DNA of 64,000 nt, from contig NC_014836.1 in the NCBI RefSeq assembly GCF_000177635.2, positions 1,624,001-1,688,000 of the forward strand. Reading direction: 5' to 3'. Both the position numbers and the translations under genes were made by a program. Origin of the DNA: Desulfurispirillum indicum S5. Lineage in GTDB: Bacteria; Chrysiogenota; Chrysiogenetes; Chrysiogenales; Chrysiogenaceae. The notes under the pieces were generated by a model, which was not told the origin of the DNA, ran no database searches, and was given only the letters and a program-made list of their open reading frames with translations. This document shows, in pieces, positions 43,139 through 52,454 of the stretch (the first letter of the stretch is position 1; each line of letters starts with the position of its first letter).

Positions 43139-43738
43139 TTAAAGATAAATGATTATCACAGACTGAATCAAGCCAATAATAAAACCGAGCACGGCCCCCA
43201 GCAGCTCAATGTGACGCAGCTCTTTTTTTGCCAGGCGAAGGATCATCGCCTCGAACTCATCGAGGTCAAACTGATCCAGTTTCTCCTCGACGATTTTGCC
43301 GATGTCCACTTCCCGGTGAATCTTATCCACCATATCCTGTTTCAGTTTCATGGCCTGGGCGTAAAAGTCCTCTACCACCACGGGGCGGATCTTGGGTATC
43401 AGGCTGTCGATAACCGATGCCATCATGGGTATCTTCTCGGTTATCTTGTTGCGCAGTTTCTCGCGAATCAGCTCATCGACAGCGGCCTCAATCTGTGTGC
43501 GGATATCGAAACCGTGAAAGATGCGAGTGATCTCCTCTACGCTCAGGAGCTCGTCCTGCACGGTTCCGGCGATTTTGCGGGCGATCTCGCCGCGCCGCTT
43601 CGGAAGGATACCCTGAAAATTCAGGCCCAGAAAATACACCGGACGGTGAGGGCGAAAGAGCATTCTGATCGCCAGCATATTGGTACCCCAGCCAATGAAT
43701 AGGCCTATAAACGGCATAAGAATGATCTTTATATCCAC
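43139..43738 (-). CDS. DUF445 family membrane protein
   Basis: A 199-residue protein with hydrophobic helices at both ends (about 5-25 and 180-199) around a charged, alpha-helical middle. The N-terminal GWGTNMLAIRMLFRPHRP is the conserved DUF445 signature. Function is unknown; related proteins occur in envelope contexts. The start is GTG at 43738 with GAGG upstream. It lies between the pyrE operon terminator and ileS, which follows after 81 bases. Confidence 0.82.
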   Translation of the reverse strand: MDIKIILMPFIGLFIGWGTNMLAIRMLFRPHRPVYFLGLNFQGILPKRRGEIARKIAGTVQDELLSVEEITRIFHGFDIRTQIEAAVDELIREKLRNKITEKIPMMASVIDSLIPKIRPVVVEDFYAQAMKLKQDMVDKIHREVDIGKIVEEKLDQFDLDEFEAMILRLAKKELRHIELLGAVLGFIIGLIQSVIIIYL

Positions 43739-43776
43739 AAGAGGTCCTCACGGTATGGAATGGGCGCCAAGGATAA

Positions 43777-43813
43777 CAAAAAAATCGTTTTCTGTCACGG
43801 GACAGAAAACGAT
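43777..43813 (-). terminator. Terminator of the rluB-pyrD-pgm-ftsB-pyrE operon
   Basis: A perfect 13-bp stem (43784-43796 with 43801-43813), four-base loop, followed on the minus strand by seven T. Very strong. Confidence 0.93.
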
Positions 43814-43865
43814 CAGTATATCTCCAGAAAACGGGATCACCATCAAAGGTACCCCTGCTGCCCGG

Positions 43866-44453
43866 TCAGACCTGTTTAATCAGGTCACGGCTGCCAGGCT
43901 TCACCAGGTCGATCTTTCCTTCACGGCACATGGGGCATTCCTCGGGGGCATAGGCGGGAACACTCATGACCAGCAGACTGGTATAGGGCACGCCCAGCTG
44001 CGCCGTGCCGTTGCTGCGGTCAACCAGCGACGCAGCCCGCACCACTTCGGCCCCATGGGCCTGAGCCAGCTTGATGACTTCCTTGACACTGCCGCCAGTC
44101 GTAATGACATCTTCCACGATCAGGACGCGCTCGCCGGGCTGCAGCACAAAACCGCGACGCAGGGTAAACTTGCCGTGCTCGCGCTCAGCATAGATCGACC
44201 GCGCTCCCAGGGCCCGAGCCACTTCATGTCCGGCACGAATACCTCCCAGTGCCGGAGCCAGCACCACATCGATCGCGTCTTCTATCTTGGATGCCAGTTC
44301 AGAGCACAGCAGCTCGCCCTTTTTCGGATACTGCATCACCCGCGCGCACTGCAGATAGCTGTCGGAGTGCTTGCCACTGGTGAGCAGAAAGTGTCCTTTC
44401 AAGAGGGCTCCGGTCTCCCTGAAAACATCCAAAACCTGTTCATTGCTCATCAT
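43866..44453 (-). CDS. pyrE: Orotate phosphoribosyltransferase
   Basis: Pyrimidine biosynthesis step 5, making OMP. The 195-residue protein has the PRPP-binding motif VLIVEDVITTGGS and the flexible loop region YAEREHGKFTLRRG. Its start overlaps the end of ftsB by 14 bases. A second ATG directly follows the first, so either could be used. Confidence 0.95.
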   Translation of the reverse strand: MMSNEQVLDVFRETGALLKGHFLLTSGKHSDSYLQCARVMQYPKKGELLCSELASKIEDAIDVVLAPALGGIRAGHEVARALGARSIYAEREHGKFTLRRGFVLQPGERVLIVEDVITTGGSVKEVIKLAQAHGAEVVRAASLVDRSNGTAQLGVPYTSLLVMSVPAYAPEECPMCREGKIDLVKPGSRDLIKQV

Positions 44454-44742
44454 AACTCATCTCTCCATCCAGTAATTTTATCACCCGCTCACCTGGCATC
44501 ATCATACCCAGCTCACGGCGGGCAAGACGAATGAGGTGCTCTTTGTCATCGGTCAGGCGGCTGATCTGATCTTCCACCAGGCTGATCTCATAGGCCAGGT
44601 CGCGCAGGCGCGTATCCAGCTCTGTTTTATTCTTCACAATCTCTTGGTAACGCAGGAACCCCATGTCACTGAAGAGAAATGACAGAAAGAAACCGATGGC
44701 AAAACACAGGAGGGTTACGGGTACAAACAGGTTTTTTCCCAT
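44440..44742 (-). CDS. Septum formation initiator (FtsB/DivIC-like)
   Basis: A 100-residue bitopic membrane protein: short cytoplasmic end, transmembrane helix (about 6-27), then a periplasmic coiled coil (about 35-75) and the family motif RLARRELGMMMPGERVIKL. Acts in the divisome with FtsL/FtsQ homologues. The start at 44742 follows the pgm stop by four bases; an upstream in-frame TTG at 44757 has no site. Its place among pyr genes is unusual but the overlap with pyrE is clear. Confidence 0.82.
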   Translation of the reverse strand: MGKNLFVPVTLLCFAIGFFLSFLFSDMGFLRYQEIVKNKTELDTRLRDLAYEISLVEDQISRLTDDKEHLIRLARRELGMMMPGERVIKLLDGEMSYDEQ

Positions 44743-44746
44743 GTTT

Positions 44747-46132
44747 CTACTGGCCAAGTAAATAGTTTTTTCCAGCTTCCAACAGCTGTTCTACTTCGAC
44801 GGCATCACCAGATTCCGCGTAAACCCTTGCCACAGGCTCGGTTCCAGACAGTCGAACCAGAATCCAACGGTCGTCTCCAAAAAGGAATTTTATTCCATCA
44901 GCCCGATTCACTTCCTGCACAGAAAATGAACCAACACGCTCAGTGTCATGGCTGAGGCGAGCTTTCAGCTGCGCCATATCAACACCTTCCAGAGCCACAT
45001 TGATGCGCTTGCAGGTAAGTGAACCCACGGTTTCGTGTATATCCGCCAGAACGCGAAAAAAATCCTTTTCGTAAAAGGCCAGCGCCTCAGCCACGAGCAG
45101 CACGGCAATAATCCCATCCTTTTCCGGAACATGGCCAAAGACGGAGAGCCCCGCGCTCTCCTCGGCACCGAGGGCGATCTTGTCCTGGGTAATCAGTTCC
45201 CCCAGCCACTTGAAACCAACCGGAGTTTCGAAATACTCCCGTCCGTTATGAGCCGCGACCCGATCCAGCATATGGGTGGTGGCCACGCTGCGACCCGTGC
45301 CACCGGGGAACTGCTTTTCCCGGATCAGGTACCACGCCAGAACGGTGGCAACATCATTGGGGTTAAGCACGGTGCCATCATTGGTCAGGATGCCGAAACG
45401 GTCGCCATCGCCATCGCACATCAGGCCAAGGGTGTGTTCCGGCTGGATAAAATCGATGAAATCCTGAATATACTCCGGTGCCGGCTCAGGCGGATAGCCA
45501 CCAAAAGCAGCATCCCGATAGTCGTTAATAATGTCGTAGTCCACCCCATTGCGCTCCAGCAGGGCATCCAGAACCCCCCCCGCCGTTCCGTAGAGCGGAT
45601 TGACCGCGTACTTGTGGTTGCGCAGCAGGCTGAAGTCTATGATGCGCTCGATAGAGTCGAAGTAGGCCTCCAAGGGGTCCATGGTACGATAGTCTTCACT
45701 GAACCGGGGCTTCCAGCCAGAGTTCAGCAGCTGATTGGCCAGGTCGGCTATTTCTCTGGTGACATGGGGCAGCGCCGGACCTCCGGTGGACATGCTGAAT
45801 TTAATCCCGCCATAATCACTGGGGTTGTGGCTGGCCGTAAAATTGATGGCGCCAGCCAGTTCGTTATGAATAACCGCATGGGCCAGTACCGGGGTGGGAA
45901 CATCACGCTCGACCAGGTACGCCGTCACGCCTTCAGCGGCGAGGATGCGGGCCGTATCCCGGGCGAATTTGTCGCCCAGAAAGCGGGGGTCGCGCCCGAT
46001 GATGACACCATTGGCGCCCCTGGGGTCTTTCTTCACCACCTCCGCGATAGCCTTCACCACACAGGATACACCTTCAAAGGTAAAGTCATAGGCCAGATGT
46101 CCCCTCCAGCCACTGGTGCCAAATGCGATCAT
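44747..46132 (-). CDS. Phosphoglucomutase/phosphomannomutase family protein
   Basis: Interconverts hexose 1- and 6-phosphates. The 461-residue protein has all family loops: phospho-Ser in NFTASHNPSDYGG, metal site CDGDGDRFG, sugar-binding GAEESAG and phosphate-binding RLSGTEPVARVY. Whether it prefers glucose or mannose cannot be told. It overlaps pyrD by four bases (ATGA). Confidence 0.93.
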   Translation of the reverse strand: MIAFGTSGWRGHLAYDFTFEGVSCVVKAIAEVVKKDPRGANGVIIGRDPRFLGDKFARDTARILAAEGVTAYLVERDVPTPVLAHAVIHNELAGAINFTASHNPSDYGGIKFSMSTGGPALPHVTREIADLANQLLNSGWKPRFSEDYRTMDPLEAYFDSIERIIDFSLLRNHKYAVNPLYGTAGGVLDALLERNGVDYDIINDYRDAAFGGYPPEPAPEYIQDFIDFIQPEHTLGLMCDGDGDRFGILTNDGTVLNPNDVATVLAWYLIREKQFPGGTGRSVATTHMLDRVAAHNGREYFETPVGFKWLGELITQDKIALGAEESAGLSVFGHVPEKDGIIAVLLVAEALAFYEKDFFRVLADIHETVGSLTCKRINVALEGVDMAQLKARLSHDTERVGSFSVQEVNRADGIKFLFGDDRWILVRLSGTEPVARVYAESGDAVEVEQLLEAGKNYLLGQ

Positions 46133-47028
46133 ACCACCATCCCTCCGATGTACGAGTCAAGGTCAATGGAGTTTTCGGAAAAGTACCGCTCAAGATCTTC
46201 GAGAATTTTCAGGGAAGCACAGGGATCGGTGAAGTTCACCGTTCCGACCTGTACCGCGCTGGCTCCGGCCAGGAAATACTCCAGCGCGTCCCGGTAGTTC
46301 ATGATGCCGCCCATGCCAATCACCGGAACATCGGTAACACCGCAGACCTGATAGACCATGCGCACTCCCACCGGCTTGATGGCGGGGCCACTGAGCCCGC
46401 CAGTCAGATTGCCGATGCGCGGCTTGCGAGTCTCCACGTCAATGGCCATGCCGATCAGGGTATTGATGAGGCTCAGGGAGTCGGCTCCGGCCGCCACAGC
46501 GGTCTCGGCAAAAGGGCGGATATCGGCCACATTCGGACTGAGCTTCACGATCAGGGGTTTTTCGGTGGCGGCACGCACGGCCTGCACCACCGCTGCCGTC
46601 ATGCTCACGTCGGAGCCAAAGGCAATGCCACCGCTTTTGACATTGGGGCAGGAGATATTCATCTCCAGTGCCTGGATACCTTCTACAGAGAGGGCTTTGG
46701 CACATTCCACGTATTCTTCCACGGTATTCCCATAGAAATTGGCGATCACGCTGGCACCGATTTCGCGCAGACGGGGCAGCTTCTCTTCCACAAAGCTGCG
46801 CACGCCGATATTCTGCAGCCCGATGGCATTGAGCATGCCGCCATAGGTCTCCGCGATACGCGGCATTCTATTCCCCTGGCTGCCCGCGAGGCTCAGGCCC
46901 TTGACGCTGATACCGCCCAGGCGCGCCACGGGGAAATACTCATTGAACTCAAGGCCATAACCAAAGGTTCCGCTGGCCACCATGACACGATTGGGAAAAG
47001 TCGCGTTGCCGATCTTCAGTGGTTTCAT
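46129..47028 (-). CDS. pyrD: Dihydroorotate dehydrogenase, class 1B catalytic subunit
   Basis: Pyrimidine biosynthesis step 4. The 299-residue flavoprotein has the class 1 catalytic Cys in NISCPNVKSGG, FMN site GMGGIMNYRDALEY and GLSGPAIKP. Class 1B enzymes pair with an iron-sulfur subunit PyrK for NAD; no pyrK gene is next to it here. Overlaps rluB by four bases. Confidence 0.93.
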   Translation of the reverse strand: MKPLKIGNATFPNRVMVASGTFGYGLEFNEYFPVARLGGISVKGLSLAGSQGNRMPRIAETYGGMLNAIGLQNIGVRSFVEEKLPRLREIGASVIANFYGNTVEEYVECAKALSVEGIQALEMNISCPNVKSGGIAFGSDVSMTAAVVQAVRAATEKPLIVKLSPNVADIRPFAETAVAAGADSLSLINTLIGMAIDVETRKPRIGNLTGGLSGPAIKPVGVRMVYQVCGVTDVPVIGMGGIMNYRDALEYFLAGASAVQVGTVNFTDPCASLKILEDLERYFSENSIDLDSYIGGMVV

Positions 47029-47780
47029 TTTCGCTTCCTGGTAAGTTTTTCTCGTTTCAGCTTCTCGAAGTACTCAATCTCCCAGGCTTCAGCCCTGCGA
47101 TACTTGCCGACGCCGACTCCCCCCAGCAGAATTTCACCCAGACTGACCCGCTTGAGCTTGCGCACATCATACTTCAGGGCTTCAAACATCTTGCGGATTT
47201 GCCGGTTACGACCTTCGGTGATGGTCACTTCGTACCAGAGGTTGGGCGTGGCCGTCTGCTTGCCGGTGTTCACGCGACGTACCCGGGCGGGTTTGGTCTT
47301 GCCATCTTCAAGGAGAATGCCCTTCTCAAAAACCTGCATATGCTCAGCCGTCATGGGCTTGTCAAGGCGCACCAGATAGGTTTTCGCGACGTGAAAGGCG
47401 GGGTGCGTCAGCACATAGGCCAGGTCGCCGTCATTGGTGAGCAGCAGCAGTCCCGAGGTATCCCAGTCAAGGCGCCCCACCGGAATCAGTGGCTCCCGGA
47501 TATTGGGAAGCAGATCCATGACCACAGGACGTTCCTTGTCATCAGAGCGGGAAGTGATATAGCCCGTCGGCTTATGGAGAATGATATAGGCGTGGTTGTG
47601 GAATATCTGAATCCGTTTGCCGTCAACGGCCACAAAGTCTTCATCGGGATCGGCCTGGGTTCCAAGTTCTGTCACCACCTTGCCGTTGACCATGACCCGA
47701 CCCTGCCGTATGTACTCTTCCGCTTTACGGCGTGAAGCGACACCGGCCTGGGCCAGAATTTTCTGTAAACGCATATGCAT
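47025..47780 (-). CDS. rluB: Ribosomal large subunit pseudouridine synthase B family
   Basis: Modifies 23S rRNA. The 251-residue protein starts with an S4 RNA-binding domain (about 3-60), followed by the RsuA/RluB core with catalytic GRLDWDTSGLLLLTNDG and EGRNRQIRKMFEA. Basic C-terminal tail. AGGAAG lies before the start. First gene of the pyr/pgm run. Confidence 0.93.
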   Translation of the reverse strand: MHMRLQKILAQAGVASRRKAEEYIRQGRVMVNGKVVTELGTQADPDEDFVAVDGKRIQIFHNHAYIILHKPTGYITSRSDDKERPVVMDLLPNIREPLIPVGRLDWDTSGLLLLTNDGDLAYVLTHPAFHVAKTYLVRLDKPMTAEHMQVFEKGILLEDGKTKPARVRRVNTGKQTATPNLWYEVTITEGRNRQIRKMFEALKYDVRKLKRVSLGEILLGGVGVGKYRRAEAWEIEYFEKLKREKLTRKRK

Positions 47781-47823
47781 GTATACTTCCTGTCTGTAGT
47801 CTCTTACCAGTGCCGCACACGTA

Positions 47824-48573
47824 TCAAGGCGACTGTGATGAAAATTCTATCATAAGCGTCCCCCGTTGCACATGACTAACTGGCAGCCACTCAAAACGGA
47901 TACGCTGCGCGTAGCCCATGCCCTGGCGATCCAGCTCCTCGTTACCGGTACGGCGCAATACATTCACCTGGGATACGGTACCCGAGGGCTCCACAAAGAG
48001 CATCATCTCCATGGTTACGGCATAGGCGACACTGATGCGGGGAAAGGCCGGCATAAAAGTAATCTTGCGTTGGGAAAGGTCACCAGTAATCTGAACGCGC
48101 TCGTCCAGCTGTTCGCCACTGACCTCTGGCACCACGCGCTGGACCTGGGCCTCGCGGCGCTGGGCGAAAAGTTCCTGGATATGCTCATCCACATAGCCAA
48201 GCTCCGCTGGCGGGGTGGGGCGAGACATGCGTCGATTGCGTTCCAGGGAGGAGTCGCGCATCTCCCGCTGCCCGAAGACACCCGATGCCAGCGGTATCGA
48301 AAATTCGCGCACCTGCCCATCGGGTTGCTCCGTTCGGGGGAGAGCCACCGTGCGCCCGGAAATCTGATCGATATTTTCGCCAGCCAGCTCAAGGCGACGC
48401 GGAAGTTCCCGCGCGACGGGAACCGGCGCAACGGGCTGACGCATGCGTCGCTCGAATTCCACCGCCACCAGTTGGGGCACGTCTAATTCCTGGGGCTGAT
48501 AACGGGGAAAGAGCGCGAAGAATATCCCGTGAATCAGCAGCGAAAGGCAGACCAGCAAAGGCAGTCGTAACAT
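47824..48573 (-). CDS. TonB-family energy transducer
   Basis: A 249-residue protein with a single N-terminal transmembrane helix (about 4-22), a periplasmic Arg- and Pro-containing linker, and a TonB C-terminal domain (about 165-249), with PRISVAYAVTMEMMLFVEPSGTVSQV-type strands and a helix (LDRQGMGYAQRIRF). It transmits proton-motive force from ExbB/ExbD to an outer-membrane partner. The partner here may be the TPR protein of the same operon, as no TonB-dependent receptor is in the window. Confidence 0.85.
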   Translation of the reverse strand: MLRLPLLVCLSLLIHGIFFALFPRYQPQELDVPQLVAVEFERRMRQPVAPVPVARELPRRLELAGENIDQISGRTVALPRTEQPDGQVREFSIPLASGVFGQREMRDSSLERNRRMSRPTPPAELGYVDEHIQELFAQRREAQVQRVVPEVSGEQLDERVQITGDLSQRKITFMPAFPRISVAYAVTMEMMLFVEPSGTVSQVNVLRRTGNEELDRQGMGYAQRIRFEWLPVSHVQRGTLMIEFSSQSP

Positions 48574-48623
48574 ATATCATCCATCAGGACAGAGTGCGCG
48601 GTCGAAGACGCTTGCTCGCCCGC

Positions 48624-49013
48624 TCAGTTTCCATCCACTACCGTGGCAATGGATATTTTTTCGATACCATGGGTCTTTGCCGCATCCATCACCGCTACGA
48701 CCCTGCCGTGCTGGACATGCTCATCGGCCATGATAACGATTGAGGGGTACTGGTTGCCCCGCAGCACTTCCACAACTTCCTGCAGGGTCTTGCGCTGACC
48801 GCCATGGAAGTATTCCCCCTCGGCGGTAATGGTGATCTCCAGAGGTGTCGTGACCGTGGATGTCGCTTCACCGCGGGGCAGGCTCACCTCAACTCCACCC
48901 GTGGGGTTAAAGGTCGTCGTCACCATGAAGAATATCAGCAGCAGGAACACCACATCAATCATGGGCGTTAGATTGATAATCAGCTGGGACGGTCGTTTGG
49001 GAATGAAATTCAT
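48624..49013 (-). CDS. ExbD/TolR family biopolymer transport protein
   Basis: A 129-residue protein with the ExbD helix (about 12-32: NLTPMIDVVFLLLIFFMVTT) and its proton-carrying Asp in MIDVVF, then a periplasmic domain. Overlaps the exbB stop by four bases. Forms the proton channel with ExbB. Confidence 0.93.
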   Translation of the reverse strand: MNFIPKRPSQLIINLTPMIDVVFLLLIFFMVTTTFNPTGGVEVSLPRGEATSTVTTPLEITITAEGEYFHGGQRKTLQEVVEVLRGNQYPSIVIMADEHVQHGRVVAVMDAAKTHGIEKISIATVVDGN

Positions 49014-49609
49014 AGCATCCCCGCGATATCCGATGCGTGTTTTTCCATATGGGTGACCAGGTTCTGGGCTTTGGCTTCAAAGTAGTTGTGGGCAGCCAGG
49101 GCGGGAATCGCCACGATGAGTCCGAATGCCGTGGTCATAAGCGCCTCGGAGATACCACCGGCCATGGCCTGTGAGTGGCCAAGCCCCTGCTGCTGTATGG
49201 TGAAAAAAACCTTGATCATGCCACTGACCGTACCCAGCAGGCCAAAGAGCGGCGAAATATTGGCTATGGTTCCAAGCGTTGTCAGGTAACGTTCCAGGCG
49301 CAGAGCTTCCAGTTTCCCCGCGTCAAGAATGCGATTGCGGGCCTGCTCGCCACCGGACTCAAGGCCCGCCAGAATGATGCGTGTCATGGGAGTGTTATGC
49401 TCAGCACAGAACTTCGCAGCATCATCAATATTGCCAGAGGCCAGTGAGCGTTTAACCTTTGCCACCAGCTGCGGATTGATCACCACGCTGGCGCGCAGGG
49501 TGATGGCCTTCTCCAGAATGATGGCAACGGAGAGGACGCTGAACAGAAATATGGGGGTCATGATGTAGTAACCACCGAGGGAGAAGTAGTGCAAAAGCGT
49601 GTCGATCAT
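49010..49609 (-). CDS. ExbB/TolQ/MotA proton channel protein
   Basis: A 199-residue inner-membrane protein with three hydrophobic segments and the family motif ANISPLFGLLGTVSGMIKVF then AFGLIVAIPALAAHNYF. Overlaps the TPR gene by four bases, so translation is coupled. Confidence 0.94.
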   Translation of the reverse strand: MIDTLLHYFSLGGYYIMTPIFLFSVLSVAIILEKAITLRASVVINPQLVAKVKRSLASGNIDDAAKFCAEHNTPMTRIILAGLESGGEQARNRILDAGKLEALRLERYLTTLGTIANISPLFGLLGTVSGMIKVFFTIQQQGLGHSQAMAGGISEALMTTAFGLIVAIPALAAHNYFEAKAQNLVTHMEKHASDIAGML

Positions 49610-52359
49610 CGATTCACTCCTTGGTTCATTCGCTCTTCAAGTGCTTGAGCCCTTTCAGGCTGATTGGTCAATATATAGAGTTCATGGAGCCTTTGGAAGG
49701 CTTTCTGCACATAGGGGGAGCTTTCGTGCAGATAGGTCACCTTGAGGTATTCCACAATGGCTCGCTGCGGGTCGGTTTTTTCAAAGGACCACGCAAAAGC
49801 GTAGCCCGCCAGATCCCGGTGTGCCGTATAGGTGAACAGCAGGGCACGGCTGATGGACTGCGCGCCCTGGGCGTTGCCCTGCTCCATGAGAATCGGCAGC
49901 GCTTCCGCCAGGTTGCGGGTACTGCCGGTGGACTCCGCCTGCTGCAGCAGCAGGGTGACATCGGGGGTGCCCAGGGCCATGGACGCCTCGATGGCGTGAT
50001 GGCGGGCCTGTTCGCGATAGTTGGGGTTCTCAAGCATCTGCTGCAGAAAGAGGTAGGCATCACGGTAGTTACCCTGGCGCAGATATGCCATACCCAGGTA
50101 GTAGCGCAGCTGTGGGTGCTGCTCACGATGCTGAGCGGCAAAACGCACCACAAAGTCATATTCACCGCGCTCCAGCAGCACACGGGCAAAACCCACAAAG
50201 GCGTCCCGGTCACCAATACGCTCCACATGACTCTGGGCCCGCTGATAGTCACCCAGCTCCACATACTTGCGGCTGAGATACGCATAGGCGCTGCTGAGTG
50301 TGGCGCGATCCATGGAAGCCTGGTGTTCGCTGACATAGGTTTCCACCTCGCGGAAGCGATCCTGCATGATCAGACTGTTGAAATACCCGCTGTGGAAGCT
50401 GTCGCTGGACACCCTGGCGTAGTACCGCTGCGCCCGATCATAGCGCCCGGCGTTATAGTGAGCGTCCCCCATGAGGCGCAGGGCACGCTCTCGGTAGTAG
50501 GCGTCGGCTTCAAAGCGCTCCTGAAAGCGCTCCAGCACCATGAGCGTCCGGTCATAATCCTGGGCATGGAACATGGACAGTGCCTGAAAGAAGGTGCACT
50601 CCAGATAGTCGGCCGACGACTCGTCAAAACGCTGGCGGCACAGGAAGTAGGAGCGGGTGGCCTCCTGGTAGTGCCCAAGCTTCAGGAAGGCATGTCCGCG
50701 CTGGCGAACGGCGGCACCACTGCTCTCTGTCACGGTATCAAGGACCTGCTGATAGCGGCCCCAGTTGTTATAGAGGATCGCCAGCGAAATGCGCACGTCA
50801 TCTTCACGATACTGGCGGCGCAGAAGGTCACGATAGATTCTCTCGGCCTCTTCATAACGCTCACGCTGGGTATGGAGGTTTGCCAGGTGAAAGCGGGCAC
50901 TGGTGTAGTAGGCCGACGAAGAGGGGATCTCGGCATAGAGCTGGGCAGCCCGCTCAAGATTTCCAATCAACAGCGAGGCCTTGGCACTTTCAAAGAGCCA
51001 CAGGTCATAGTAATCCACCCCTGGCCGAAAGTGCTGATGCCCTGCCGTTATAACCCGCTGAGATTCGGCAAAGTGTTCCATCTGCGTACGGTTGATCAGG
51101 GAGAACAGGAAGAAGGCGCGTTTGTTTTCGCTGCTCAGGGCGTCCACGACAATCTGCTCGAGGGAGTCGAACATGGACTGGGCAAAGCGCCCGGTATTGA
51201 TAAAGTGTTCCGCCTGGAGGAGGTACGCCTCATTGCGCACATCAAAGGGCGAATACTCGACCAGAACACGGGCAAAGTAATCGCGCATGCGGATATCCGG
51301 CTGGACCATATAGGCTTCGTAGGCGGCGCTGGATTTCATGGTGGAAGAGCCGATACGCTCAAGCCAGAAGCGCGCTGCCTCCATATCACCAAGCCGCGCA
51401 GCGCTGACCACCGCCCGGCGGGCTACTCCATCATCAGCCAGGTCAAGGCGATCCGCGGCCATGCCCAGCACACGACGATCATCTTCCTGGCTGGCGTAGT
51501 GCTCAAGCACCCGCGTAAATGCCAGGGACATTCCCTGTTCAAAGGCTTTTTCAAAGGATTCAACGGCCTTCTCGTGCTCGCGCAGCTGCTCGTAGGCATG
51601 GCCCCTGAAGTAGAGGGAGTGGGCCGAGAAGGGCGTCCCTTCGAGATTGCGGGCAACCCGCACGGATTCTTCAAACTCCCCTGCATCGAAGAGGGCTATC
51701 TGCTGCAACAGCCAGGGTGCTGGCTGGATATTCTGCGTTGGCGTGCGCTCGTGATAACGCCTGACAAAGGAAGCGTACTCCATGTCGCCACGATTGTAGA
51801 GCAGCGTCGCCAGGGCCAGGGAGGATTCCGCCGCCACTTCCGGTGAGGCGGAGCGTGCTGCGCGGCGGAAGAACTCGATACTCTGCTGCTCATCCCCGAT
51901 CCCTTTCCAGGACAGGGCGCGTAAATAGAGGGAAATAGGGTAATGGGGCGAGGACTCCCCGATCCCTTCAAGGGTGGCAAGGGCCTGTTGATAGTCCTGG
52001 GCTGCATAGTGAAAGCGGGCCGCTCGCACTTTGCCATCGTCACTCATGGCCGCTGCGACGGAAGCGCCAAAGCGCGAAGTGAACAGACAGCCGCCGGGTT
52101 TTCCCACCAGAACCTGATACTCCAGGGGGCGACGCAACATCTCAGGACTTTCCGTATACTCCTCCACCTGCAGACGCATCAGAGCCGTCTGGGGTGCCTC
52201 GCCACCGGGCTTGAACAAAGGTGCGGTTATCGTATCTGGTTTAATAAGGACGTTCACCTGAAGGGGATCCAGTTGAACCGGCGGCAAATCGGTGACAGCC
52301 TGGGCATCCCAGACACCTATTCCCAATACCATGAACAGGAGAATCGCGCTTTTTCTCAT
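49606..52359 (-). CDS. Large periplasmic tetratricopeptide-repeat protein
   Basis: The 917-residue product has a signal peptide (about 1-21, ending AQA) and then TPR-like repeats almost throughout, such as YFRGHAYEQLREHEKAVESFEKAFEQ and GRYDRAQRYYARV. Coupled to exbB, exbD and tonB genes, as in TonB2-like systems where a TPR protein is an accessory component. It may bridge the Ton complex to an outer-membrane partner or peptidoglycan. The start at 52359 has GGGG upstream; a longer frame to 52494 crosses into the divergent map promoter region and lacks a signal peptide. Confidence 0.87.
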   Translation of the reverse strand: MRKSAILLFMVLGIGVWDAQAVTDLPPVQLDPLQVNVLIKPDTITAPLFKPGGEAPQTALMRLQVEEYTESPEMLRRPLEYQVLVGKPGGCLFTSRFGASVAAAMSDDGKVRAARFHYAAQDYQQALATLEGIGESSPHYPISLYLRALSWKGIGDEQQSIEFFRRAARSASPEVAAESSLALATLLYNRGDMEYASFVRRYHERTPTQNIQPAPWLLQQIALFDAGEFEESVRVARNLEGTPFSAHSLYFRGHAYEQLREHEKAVESFEKAFEQGMSLAFTRVLEHYASQEDDRRVLGMAADRLDLADDGVARRAVVSAARLGDMEAARFWLERIGSSTMKSSAAYEAYMVQPDIRMRDYFARVLVEYSPFDVRNEAYLLQAEHFINTGRFAQSMFDSLEQIVVDALSSENKRAFFLFSLINRTQMEHFAESQRVITAGHQHFRPGVDYYDLWLFESAKASLLIGNLERAAQLYAEIPSSSAYYTSARFHLANLHTQRERYEEAERIYRDLLRRQYREDDVRISLAILYNNWGRYQQVLDTVTESSGAAVRQRGHAFLKLGHYQEATRSYFLCRQRFDESSADYLECTFFQALSMFHAQDYDRTLMVLERFQERFEADAYYRERALRLMGDAHYNAGRYDRAQRYYARVSSDSFHSGYFNSLIMQDRFREVETYVSEHQASMDRATLSSAYAYLSRKYVELGDYQRAQSHVERIGDRDAFVGFARVLLERGEYDFVVRFAAQHREQHPQLRYYLGMAYLRQGNYRDAYLFLQQMLENPNYREQARHHAIEASMALGTPDVTLLLQQAESTGSTRNLAEALPILMEQGNAQGAQSISRALLFTYTAHRDLAGYAFAWSFEKTDPQRAIVEYLKVTYLHESSPYVQKAFQRLHELYILTNQPERAQALEERMNQGVNR

Positions 52360-52454
52360 TTTTGCCCCGCCATGTAGTCCCAAAAGGTTTTCATAGTGCT
52401 CATGGTATGATAATTTAGCCGCCGTTGCAACTTCCCCAAGAAGGACTGTTTCCC

